Shown one piece after another: positions 1-6,012 of a stretch of 9,537 nt of DNA. The DNA lies in contig JAQAZP010000289.1 in assembly GCA_032127265.1 (NCBI GenBank), forward strand, positions 1 to 9,537, in the 5' to 3' direction. A program made the translations under genes and the position numbers. How positions within the stretch are numbered: the first letter of the stretch is position 1; every line of letters starts with the position of its first letter. This stretch comes from JAQAZP01 sp032127265. GTDB lineage: Bacteria > Acidobacteriota > JAQAZP01. The notes under the pieces are model-generated. The model saw nothing but the letters and a program-made list of their open reading frames with translations, was not told where the DNA came from and made no database searches.

Positions 1-177
1 GATACCGGAAAATGGAGAAGTGAACGGTAAGATGACACCGATCAGCTTATTATTCTTCGTCTTATCTTCAGCATGAAGTGAACCGGCAAACAATGCGAGC
101 GCTAAAATGATTATGAACGCGCTGTATTTCCTCCTGTCAAATTCCCCCTGTGTTTGCTTCGCTGTTTCAGCGAGCAT
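1..177 (-). CDS. Partial CDS: signal peptide and N-terminus of a probable periplasmic ligand-binding protein
   Basis: On the minus strand an open frame of 59 codons runs from ATG at 177 to the window edge without a stop. The translation has a basic stretch (FDRRKYS, residues 13-19), a hydrophobic core (AFIIILALALFAG) and a probable signal peptidase I site after SLHA at residue 36. It then gives KLIGVILPFTSPFSGI at residues 44-59. A first beta strand of the type 'IGVILPLTGPFSG' is typical of type I periplasmic binding proteins (branched-chain amino-acid/LivJ-like and relatives), so a solute-binding or sensor protein is the likely product. An in-frame GTG at 186 is an alternative start; neither start has a clear ribosome binding site. 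An AGGAGG further in (135-130) has no start codon at suitable spacing. GC is about 45% (81/180 counted), and codons such as TTA, ATA and AAT are used, unlike the genes to the right. The family call rests on only about 16 mature residues. Confidence 0.5.
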   Translation of the reverse strand, partial: MLAETAKQTQGEFDRRKYSAFIIILALALFAGSLHAEDKTKNNKLIGVILPFTSPFSGI

Positions 178-237
178 AGGTCTCACTTCGAGGCCGCGGA
201 TTTTTTCAACTACCACTAAAAATGATTATCCAGATAT

Positions 238-257
238 ATTCAAATTATAACTTGAAT
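238..257 (-). promoter_or_regulatory. Palindrome containing a -10 box (TATAAT), candidate promoter/operator for the leftmost gene
   Basis: The 20-bp stretch is a palindrome with 9 of 10 base pairs matched (core TTCAAATTATAACTTGAA, 239-256). Read on the minus strand it contains a perfect TATAAT (249 to 244). The hexamer 17 bp upstream (GTGAGG, 272-267) is a poor -35 and overlaps the stop codon of the acetyltransferase gene. The distance to the ATG at 177 would allow a leader of about 60 nt. An operator overlapping the -10 is inference; an AT-rich palindrome by chance is possible because the gap is only 37-45% GC. Confidence 0.3.
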
Positions 258-268
258 CGCCCTTCCCC

Positions 269-1126
269 TCACTCGTCCCTCCGCAGAGACGTTAACACCT
301 CCATTGCCCGGTCCACCAGCAGCGGGTCGATGCCGAAGGGCTCGGCCACGGCCACCGAGTCGCCGCGTCCAAGTTTGCGCACCTGCTTGTCGTCACCGGT
401 GACCCGCCGCAGGTGGCGGCCATGGAGATAGACGTAGCCCCCGTCAATACCGCGGGTCAGGCAAAGCTGGTTCATCCCCGGCCCGCTGAAACTCGACCGC
501 CAGGCCGCGAGGAACTCCCCCGCTCCCGGGGCCCGGTCCACAAAGCGGTACCGCTCCTTCCATACCCCGGCGGCAAGGGTGGAGAGACGAAAGCGTTCAC
601 CGTCACCCTCGAGCAGGACCCGGGCGCTGCCGGTTCGGTGTTCAACCCGTCCCGGCGCCAGGGGAATCGGCCGGTCCACCAGGTAGCCGGGGTCCACCAG
701 GGCGCGCCCGCCGGCCGGCAGCCGGACGATCAGGCCGCAATGGACATTTTCCCGCCGGCCCATCCGGGCCAGGAAGGGCACGGCGTGGTAGCCGCAGTCG
801 GCCAGCACCTGGAGAAAGAGGTTGGTCAGGCTGAAGCAGGTGCCGCCGGCGCCGGACTGGAGAAAGCCGTCCACCACCTCCTGCGGCCCACGGAACCGGG
901 GGATAGCGGAGAGATCGGTTCCCCGGCAAATGATCTTGGTCACGTTCTCGTAGGGGAAGCGGGCGAAAAGCCGGCAGAGCCGCTCCAGGTGCTCCGGACC
1001 GGGTGGCCCGGCGGATTCACCGGCGCGGCCGAGGAGCAGCGTGGTGGCCCCCGTCCCGGGCCGCGGCACCGGCTCCACACGTTCCACCATGTTCTCACCG
1101 GATTCGGGGGGCTCGAATGGCGTCAT
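269..1126 (-). CDS. Arylamine N-acetyltransferase-like protein (NAT family)
   Basis: This probably encodes a cytosolic acetyl-CoA-dependent N-acetyltransferase (285 aa from ATG 1126). In NAT enzymes a catalytic Cys takes the acetyl group and passes it to an arylamine or hydrazine. All three triad residues are visible. In numbering from the upstream GTG at 1147 they are Cys104 (GAGGTCFSLTNLF), His136 (ENVHCGLIV) and Asp152 (ALVDPGY); subtract 7 for the ATG start. The motif ARFPYENVTK (62-71) matches the family's IPFEN block. I chose ATG 1126 over GTG 1147 because AGAGG lies five bases upstream. The usual N-terminal YLxRIG block is not recognisable; instead there is a Pro/Gly/Glu-rich stretch of about 45 residues, so this is a divergent member. 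Its natural substrate cannot be told from sequence. It stands alone, divergent from the secreted-protein gene at 1364, so it is probably monocistronic. Confidence 0.8.
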   Translation of the reverse strand: MTPFEPPESGENMVERVEPVPRPGTGATTLLLGRAGESAGPPGPEHLERLCRLFARFPYENVTKIICRGTDLSAIPRFRGPQEVVDGFLQSGAGGTCFSLTNLFLQVLADCGYHAVPFLARMGRRENVHCGLIVRLPAGGRALVDPGYLVDRPIPLAPGRVEHRTGSARVLLEGDGERFRLSTLAAGVWKERYRFVDRAPGAGEFLAAWRSSFSGPGMNQLCLTRGIDGGYVYLHGRHLRRVTGDDKQVRKLGRGDSVAVAEPFGIDPLLVDRAMEVLTSLRRDE

Positions 1127-1131
1127 TTCTT

Positions 1132-1136
1132 CCTCT
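1132..1136 (-). promoter_or_regulatory. Ribosome binding site deciding the NAT-like start
   Basis: AGAGG on the minus strand sits five bases before ATG 1126. It lies inside the frame if the upstream GTG (1147) is used, and that GTG has no comparable site, so the shorter protein is preferred. Confidence 0.55.
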
Positions 1137-1206
1137 CGATTTTCCACCGGAGATGGTATCCTCTTTGCCCCCGGCCCGTCGAGGCTCGGGATCGGCCCCC
1201 GACACT

Positions 1207-1312
1207 GTATGGGAAATCCGCGTCAGGGGCGAAACAGCATGGATAAAAATAAACAATCTGTTGACTGATGAAAGGTAAATCCATACAATAAAAGCGCCGT
1301 ATGGGAATTCGG
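1207..1312. repeat. Short GTATGG repeats around the 1261-1289 promoter
   Basis: GTATGGGAAATCCG (1207-1220) and GTATGGGAATTCGG (1299-1312) agree at 12 of 14 positions. They lie 40 bp upstream of the -35 and 9 bp downstream of the -10. An inverted copy of the core, CCATAC (1281-1286), overlaps the -10 and pairs with GTATGG at 1299-1304. The arrangement resembles operator half-sites for a repressor, but no protein is implicated and the copies are short. Confidence 0.3.
1261..1289 (+). promoter_or_regulatory. Sigma-70-type promoter for the BNR/FG-GAP secreted protein gene
   Basis: TTGACT (1261-1266) and TACAAT (1284-1289) are separated by exactly 17 bp; each box matches the consensus at 5 of 6 positions. 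A start of transcription near 1296 would give a leader of about 68 nt to the ATG at 1364. It would also leave almost no leader for the alternative ATG at 1301, which supports the later start. Confidence 0.7.
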
Positions 1313-1349
1313 ACAGATTATTTGAGTATACGAAACGGTAGAGATATGT

Positions 1350-1354
1350 GGAGG
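1350..1354 (+). promoter_or_regulatory. Ribosome binding site deciding the start at 1364
   Basis: GGAGG lies nine bases upstream of ATG 1364. The in-frame ATGs at 1301 and 1346 have no such site, and starting at 1364 places the signal peptide (MRYPLTLLTAILVCLVCAWS) at the very N-terminus. Confidence 0.65.
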
Positions 1355-1363
1355 TTCAAGAGC

Positions 1364-3901
1364 ATGCGTTACCCGTTGACACTATTGACAGCGATCCTGG
1401 TCTGCCTGGTCTGCGCCTGGTCGCCGGCCGCCGAGCCGGAAAAGGCCGGCCACCACGAGACCATGGGTGACGCATACGTGCCGGTCCCGCGTGAGAGCCA
1501 GCCCAGATCCCCGGCCTACCGGGGCTCCGGGCCCAGCTTCTTCGTGGTCCAGGTCAACGTGGATGAGAACGGTGACAACATCGTCGGCGACGCGGGCAAC
1601 GAACCCTCCATCGCGGTGGACCCCACCAACCCCAACCGGATGTGCATCGGCTGGCGGCAGTTTGACACCGTCTCCAACGACTTCCGCCAGGCCGGCTATG
1701 GCTACACAACCAACGGCGGCCAGAACTGGACCTTCCCCGGGCCGATCAACCCCGGCGTCTTCCGCTCCGACCCGGTACTCGGTTCGGACGCCGCGGGCAC
1801 CTTTTACTACAACAGCCTCACCGTCGACGGCAGCGATTACTACTGCGATGTCTACAAGTCTACCAACGGCGGGATGACCTGGGACGCCGGCACCTTCGCC
1901 CAGGGCGGCGACAAGCAGTGGATGGCCATCGACAGCACCGGAGGGATGGGGGACGGCCACATCTACGCCTTCTGGAGCTATCCCTACAGCACCTGCGACC
2001 CCGGCTTCTTCACCCGTTCCACCAACGGCGGCGCCAGTTACGAGAATTGCCTTCAGGTCTCCGGCTACCCCTATTACGGCACGCTCTGTGTCGGTCCGGA
2101 GGGCGAGCTCTACGTGGCCGGTGACGGCTTCATCGTGACCAAGTCGACCAACGCCCGGGACGCCGGCCAGACCGTGGGCTGGGATTTCAACCGCAACGTC
2201 AGCCTCGGCGGCAGCCTGGGCACCAGCGGCGGCCCAAACCCCGGCGGGCTCCTCGGCCAGGCCTGGGTCGCCACCGATCACTCCAGCGGCCCGACCAACG
2301 GCAACGTCTACCTGCTGGCCTCGGTGGAACCCAACGGCTCACCCGACCCGCTGGACGTTCGTTTCGCCCGCAGCACCGACGGCGGAGACACCTGGAGCAG
2401 TTCTGTGCGGGTCAACGACGACCCGGGCACCGGCGACTACCAGTGGTTCGGCGCCATGTCGGTGGCGCCAAACGGCCGCATCGACGCGGCGTGGCTCGAC
2501 ACCCGTGACGGGCCCGGCTCCTACGACTCCTCGCTCTACTACAGCTGGTCCGAGGACGCCGGCGTGACCTGGGCCGACAACATGCGGATCACCAGCGACT
2601 TCGACCCGCGGATCGGCTGGCCGCAGCAGAACAAGATAGGCGACTATATCCACATGGTCTCGCACGACAATGCCGCCCACCTTGCCTTCGCCGCCACTCT
2701 CAACGGCGAGCAGGATGTCTACTACGCCCAGTTCACCCACGGCAGCGCGCCGCCGCCCGACATGTTTTTGGTGGCCGGTCCCGGCCCGGCGGAGAGCAAC
2801 CCGCCGCTGGTCCGCGTCTTCCCGCCGGAGCAGGATGCGGCCCAGGTGGCCGAGTTCGCGGCCTACGGCGCCGACTCCTTCGGGGTCAATGTCACCACCG
2901 GCGACATCAACGGTGACGGCATCGACTCGATCATCACCGGCGCCGGCCCGGGCGCGGTGTATGGACCCCACGTGCGCGGATTCACCGCCACCGGGTCAGC
3001 CATCCCCGAGCTCAGCTTCCTGGCCTACGGCACCAACAAATACGGGGTCAACGTGGTCTGCGGAGACCTCACCGGCAACGGGCGGGACGAGATCATCACC
3101 GGCGCCGGACCCGGCGCGGTGTTCGGCCCCCACGTCCGGGCCTTCGCCAACACCGGCACCGCCATGGAGCCCATGGCCGGGGTCAACTACTTCGCCTACG
3201 GCACACCCAAGTGGGGGGTCAACGTGGCCGCGGGCGATATCGACGGCGACGGCCGGGACGAGATCGTCACCGGCGCCGGCCCGGGCAGTGTCTACGGCCC
3301 GCACGTCCGGGGCTGGAACGTGGACGCCGGGACGGCCGCAGCCATCCCGGCGGTGAGCTACATGGCCTACGGCACCAACCAGCAGGGCGTGCGGGTGACC
3401 TGCGGCGATGTGGATGGCGACGGGATGGCCGAGATCGTCACCGGACCGGGGCCGTCCAGCGTCTTCGGCGCCCACGTCCGCGGTTGGAACTACGACGGCG
3501 GCACGGTTTCCGAAATACCGGGCATCAACTTCTTCGCCTGGGATGCGGGAACGAGCCTCTACGGCGCCACCATTTCGGCCATGGCCGATCTGGACGGCAA
3601 CGGGCGGAGCGAGATCATCGTGGGCCAGGGCCCCGACCCGTCGGCGGGTTCGGTGGTCCGGGTCTACAGCTATGACGGGTCACAGACTTCCACCCTCTTC
3701 GACCTCGACGCCTTCGGCGACAGCGGCCTGACCCACGGGGCCAACGCCGCGGGGGGAGGAACTAGGTTTACGTTCATGACCATACTCAGCGGGAGCGCGA
3801 GCCCAACGGCACGCCTCCCGCTTTTCCGTGTACCGGGAACCGGGCAGCCTGGTCCATTTTCATGTACAATAGTTATCGTGCTCGCCGGGAAAGCCCGATA
3901 A
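1364..3901 (+). CDS. Secreted BNR-repeat (sialidase-like) protein with C-terminal FG-GAP-type module; stop-loss frameshift at its end
   Basis: As read the protein has 845 residues; the native form was probably 800 (see the frameshift entry at 3751). It begins with a Sec signal peptide (residues 1-23). The N-terminal half resembles the BNR/sialidase-type beta-propeller family. Five Asp-box-like motifs are visible: TTNGGQNW (115-122), STNGGMTW (166-173), STNGGASY (219-226), STDGGDTW (337-344) and SEDAGVTW (396-403). I see no FRIP motif or clear catalytic Arg set, so glycosidase activity is not supported; it may only bind glycan or protein. After a short Pro-rich linker (APPPD), residues 468-800 form a repeat module with DxDGDGxxE calcium-binding-type loops and GPHVRGW motifs, shared with the next gene. 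No lipobox, LPXTG or PEP-CTERM-like tail is seen, so the module itself may hold the protein on the surface. Transcription probably starts from the 1261-1289 promoter and ends at the 3788-3825 terminator. Confidence 0.82.
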   Translation: MRYPLTLLTAILVCLVCAWSPAAEPEKAGHHETMGDAYVPVPRESQPRSPAYRGSGPSFFVVQVNVDENGDNIVGDAGNEPSIAVDPTNPNRMCIGWRQFDTVSNDFRQAGYGYTTNGGQNWTFPGPINPGVFRSDPVLGSDAAGTFYYNSLTVDGSDYYCDVYKSTNGGMTWDAGTFAQGGDKQWMAIDSTGGMGDGHIYAFWSYPYSTCDPGFFTRSTNGGASYENCLQVSGYPYYGTLCVGPEGELYVAGDGFIVTKSTNARDAGQTVGWDFNRNVSLGGSLGTSGGPNPGGLLGQAWVATDHSSGPTNGNVYLLASVEPNGSPDPLDVRFARSTDGGDTWSSSVRVNDDPGTGDYQWFGAMSVAPNGRIDAAWLDTRDGPGSYDSSLYYSWSEDAGVTWADNMRITSDFDPRIGWPQQNKIGDYIHMVSHDNAAHLAFAATLNGEQDVYYAQFTHGSAPPPDMFLVAGPGPAESNPPLVRVFPPEQDAAQVAEFAAYGADSFGVNVTTGDINGDGIDSIITGAGPGAVYGPHVRGFTATGSAIPELSFLAYGTNKYGVNVVCGDLTGNGRDEIITGAGPGAVFGPHVRAFANTGTAMEPMAGVNYFAYGTPKWGVNVAAGDIDGDGRDEIVTGAGPGSVYGPHVRGWNVDAGTAAAIPAVSYMAYGTNQQGVRVTCGDVDGDGMAEIVTGPGPSSVFGAHVRGWNYDGGTVSEIPGINFFAWDAGTSLYGATISAMADLDGNGRSEIIVGQGPDPSAGSVVRVYSYDGSQTSTLFDLDAFGDSGLTHGANAAGGGTRFTFMTILSGSASPTARLPLFRVPGTGQPGPFSCTIVIVLAGKAR
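2765..3762 (+). repeat. FG-GAP-type module, copy 1
   Basis: This 998-nt stretch aligns without internal gaps to 5009-6007 (999 nt), apart from one missing base in the G run near its end. It encodes a half unit (GPGPAESNPPLVRVF...AYG), five full units starting GVNV/GVRV/GAT with loops DINGDG, DLTGNG, DIDGDG, DVDGDG and DLDGNG, then a final short GAN strand. The second loop has Thr in place of the usual Asp. The family resemblance is to FG-GAP/VCBS-like repeats with 'TGAGPGxxxGPHVR' blocks. Confidence 0.85.
3751..3765 (+). other. Probable one-base deletion (G run) that removes the native stop codon
   Basis: Copy 1 of the module reads six G at 3751-3756 and then AGGAACTAG. In the frame used upstream the TAG at 3763-3765 is skipped. 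With one extra G the frame would read N-A-A-G-G-R-N-stop, matching N-T-A-A-G-R-Y-stop at the end of copy 2 (6008-6010). The 45 codons read after this point have no counterpart in copy 2 and run through an intrinsic terminator. The cause could be a homopolymer error, a true mutation, or programmed slippage; the sequence cannot decide. Confidence 0.75.
3788..3825 (+). terminator. Rho-independent terminator after the BNR/FG-GAP gene
   Basis: AGCGGGAG (3788-3795) and CTCCCGCT (3815-3822) form a perfect 8-bp stem followed by T residues at 3822-3825. It lies 22 bp after the inferred native TAG at 3763-3765 but inside the extended frame ending at 3901. That is independent evidence that the true gene ends at 3765. 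Confidence 0.75.
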
Positions 3902-3903
3902 CT
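3871..3903 (+). other. Hairpin in the leader of the beta-helix gene
   Basis: AGTTATCG (3871-3878) and CGATAACT (3896-3903) form a perfect 8-bp inverted repeat. An alternative inner stem CGGG/CCCG shares bases with the right arm. TACAAT (3865-3870), a possible -10 box, abuts it on the left but has no acceptable -35. The ribosome binding site GGAGGG (3919-3924) follows 15 bases later. It does not match a riboswitch class that I can recognise. Confidence 0.35.
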
Positions 3904-3928
3904 GTTGCCTGACACGCCGGAGGGTGCC

Positions 3929-6010
3929 ATGAAAATGATACTGTCCGCATTCATCGTTCTTTTCCTCCTCTTCACATCCACGCTCCAGGCTGAGACCATC
4001 CACGTGCCAGGAGACGCACCCACGATCCAGCAAGCGGTGGATGGAGCCTCTGACGGCGACACCATCCTGGTGGCCGACGGAACATGGGACGGGGCCGAAA
4101 TCGAAGACAAGTCGCTCACCATCCGGTCCGATAACGGGCCCGGCGCCTGCACGGTGAGCACGGACAGCAACGCGGATTCCGGTTTCCACATCAGCTATTC
4201 GGCATCGGTCACGGTGGACGGGTTCACCATCACCGGCGACGGGTACGGCATCCATATCGAGGGCTCGGCCTGGGCCTTGATCGACAACTGCCTGGTCACC
4301 TACAACGGGCAGGGCGGCATCCAGAGCCACTACGGCAATACCATCATAACCAACTGCGAGATCAGCTACAATGTCAACGATAGTCAGTTCGGCGGCGGGG
4401 GCATCCATGCCTGGGGAGACTTCACCGCCGACAACTGTCTCTTTCACCACAATGCAGCCTGGTCGTACAGCTCGGATGTGCACGGCCAGGGAGGGGCGAT
4501 CTGGTGCACCTTCAGCTCCCCCACCATCACCAACTGCACGTTCCACAACAACTACGCCGAGAACCTGGGCGGAGCCATTGCCTCAAGCCAGGACCACGTC
4601 CCGGCCGGCGGGAAGACCGCCGGGGACAGGGGCAGCGATGTAATGACCGTTGAGAACTGCATTCTGTGGGGCAACCTGGCGGGTGCGGTAGAAGAAGTCT
4701 TTTCCTGGGACACCACCCTGGAGATCAGTTACTCCACAGTCGAGGGTGGAGAGGCGTCCATCAGCGGCTATTACAACTGGGGCGAGGGAATGATCGAGGA
4801 TGATCCGCTCTTCGTCACCGGCAGCCTGGGTGACTACTTCCTCTCCCAGACGGCGGCCGGCCAGCCGGTTGACAGCCCTTGCGTGGACAGCGGCAATCCA
4901 GCCACACCGCTTTTTGCCGGCACCACCCGCACCGATTTCGTCGATGACAGCGGCATCGTCGACATGGGCTGGCACTACGGCCCGCCGCCGCCGGAACCCG
5001 AAGGTCCGTTCCTGGTGGCCGGCCCGGGCCCGGCGGAGAGCAACCCGCCGCTGGTCCGCGTCTTCCCGCCGGAGCAGGGAGCGGCCCCCACGGCCCAGTG
5101 GGCGGCCTACGGCGCCGATTCCTACGGGGTCAACGTCACCACCGGCGACCTGGACGGTGACGGCGCCAGCGAGATCGTCACCGGGGCCGGACCGGGGTCG
5201 GTGTACGGCCCGCATGTCCGTGCCTTCACCCCCGGTGGCGGGCCGGTGGCGGGCCTCAGCTACCTCGCCTACGGCACCAACAGATTCGGCGTCAACGTGG
5301 CCTGCGGCGACCTGGACGGCGACGGCCGGGACGAACTGGTCACCGGCGCCGGGCCCGGTGACGTGTTCGGCCCCCATGTCCGGGGCTGGGACTACGAGGG
5401 CGGCCTGGTCCTGCCGATCAGCGGCGTCAGCTTTTTCGCCTACGGTGCACCCCGCTGGGGGGTCAACGTTGCGTCCGGCGACATCGACGGCGACGGTTTC
5501 GACGAGATCGTCACCGGACCCGGACCCGGCGACACCTACGGGCCGCACGTCCGGGGCTGGGACGTGGACGGCGGCAGCACGGCGGCCATCCCCCAGGTCA
5601 GCTATCTGGCCTACGGTACCAACAAGAAGGGTGTGCGAGTAGCCTGCGGGGACGTGGATGGCGACGGGATCGACGAGATCGTCACCGCCCCGGGGCCATC
5701 AGCCGTCTTTGGCGCCAACATCAAGGCCTGGAATTACGACGGGGTCACCGTGGCCGGCATCCCGGGCATCAACTTCTTTGCCTGGGATGCGGGAACGAGT
5801 CTTTACGGCGCCACCGTCTCGGCGCTGGCCGACCTCGACGGCGACGGCCGCAGCGAGATCATCGCCGGCCAGGGGCCCGACCCTTCCGCCGGCACCGTGG
5901 TGCGGGTATTCAGCTACGACCTGGTCGAAACCACTCTGCTCTTCAGCCTCGACGCCTTTGGCGACGACGGCATGAGCATGGGCGTGAATACCGCGGCGGG
6001 GAGGTACTAG
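3929..6010 (+). CDS. Secreted right-handed beta-helix protein with C-terminal FG-GAP-type module
   Basis: The protein has 693 residues. ATG 3929 is chosen because GGAGG lies five bases upstream (3919-3923); the TTG at 3905 falls at the edge of the preceding hairpin. Residues 1-21 are a Sec signal peptide (MKMILSAFIVLFLLFTSTLQA). Residues 22 to about 345 read as a parallel beta-helix: IHVPGDAPTIQQAVDGASDG opens it, as in NosD/DUF1565-like proteins. Rungs such as 'ITNCEISYN', 'ADNCLFHHN' and 'ITNCTFHNN' follow, and it closes with SPCVDSGNP...DSGIVDMGWHY. A Pro linker (PPPPEPEG) leads to the module at residues 361-693, with five DLDGDG-type loops. Beta-helix proteins of this kind often bind or cleave polysaccharide, but I see no diagnostic lyase residues. 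Because a terminator separates it from the preceding gene, it probably has its own promoter in 3826-3928. Its stop lies 2 nt from that of the convergent ompA-like gene. Confidence 0.82.
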   Translation: MKMILSAFIVLFLLFTSTLQAETIHVPGDAPTIQQAVDGASDGDTILVADGTWDGAEIEDKSLTIRSDNGPGACTVSTDSNADSGFHISYSASVTVDGFTITGDGYGIHIEGSAWALIDNCLVTYNGQGGIQSHYGNTIITNCEISYNVNDSQFGGGGIHAWGDFTADNCLFHHNAAWSYSSDVHGQGGAIWCTFSSPTITNCTFHNNYAENLGGAIASSQDHVPAGGKTAGDRGSDVMTVENCILWGNLAGAVEEVFSWDTTLEISYSTVEGGEASISGYYNWGEGMIEDDPLFVTGSLGDYFLSQTAAGQPVDSPCVDSGNPATPLFAGTTRTDFVDDSGIVDMGWHYGPPPPEPEGPFLVAGPGPAESNPPLVRVFPPEQGAAPTAQWAAYGADSYGVNVTTGDLDGDGASEIVTGAGPGSVYGPHVRAFTPGGGPVAGLSYLAYGTNRFGVNVACGDLDGDGRDELVTGAGPGDVFGPHVRGWDYEGGLVLPISGVSFFAYGAPRWGVNVASGDIDGDGFDEIVTGPGPGDTYGPHVRGWDVDGGSTAAIPQVSYLAYGTNKKGVRVACGDVDGDGIDEIVTAPGPSAVFGANIKAWNYDGVTVAGIPGINFFAWDAGTSLYGATVSALADLDGDGRSEIIAGQGPDPSAGTVVRVFSYDLVETTLLFSLDAFGDDGMSMGVNTAAGRY
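5009..6007 (+). repeat. FG-GAP-type module, copy 2
   Basis: This is the intact partner of 2765-3762. Full units of 54, 57, 57, 59 and 58 residues start at GVNV, GVNV, GVNV, GVRV and GATV. Each carries a DxDGDG loop and, in most units, a GPHVR block. The first part (GPGPAESNPPLVRVF...WAAYG) corresponds to the second half of a unit and the last residues (GVNTAAGRY) to the first strand of a unit, so the two ends together make a sixth. Identity with copy 1 is about 73% over 333 residues by hand count. Confidence 0.85.
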
Positions 6011-6012
6011 CT

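Noticed and set aside
413..1246. 277-codon plus-strand open frame opposite the NAT-like gene
   Set aside because: It is a shadow on GC-rich DNA: low-complexity Gly/Ala/Pro/His sequence with no family resemblance, while the minus strand carries clear catalytic motifs.
1301..1363. Upstream extension of the BNR gene to ATG 1301
   Set aside because: It would lie about 5 nt after the predicted transcription start, has no ribosome binding site, and would bury the signal peptide behind 21 residues.
1382..2281. 299-codon minus-strand open frame inside the BNR gene
   Set aside because: Repetitive Val/Gly/Ala sequence without a signal or motif; the plus-strand frame has a signal peptide, promoter and Asp-box motifs.
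3766..3901. Last 45 codons of the BNR/FG-GAP frame as a real C-terminal domain
   Set aside because: They have no counterpart in the paralogous module and contain a perfect-stem terminator; a one-base loss at the G run explains them.
3766..3928. Cyclic di-GMP or other known riboswitch between the two secreted-protein genes
   Set aside because: Hairpins are present but I could not match the conserved internal sequences of GEMM, cobalamin or other classes I know.
2765..6007. Module pair as a transposable element or composite transposon
   Set aside because: Both copies are coding, in frame with their hosts and end at stop codons. There is no transposase, terminal inverted repeat or target duplication.
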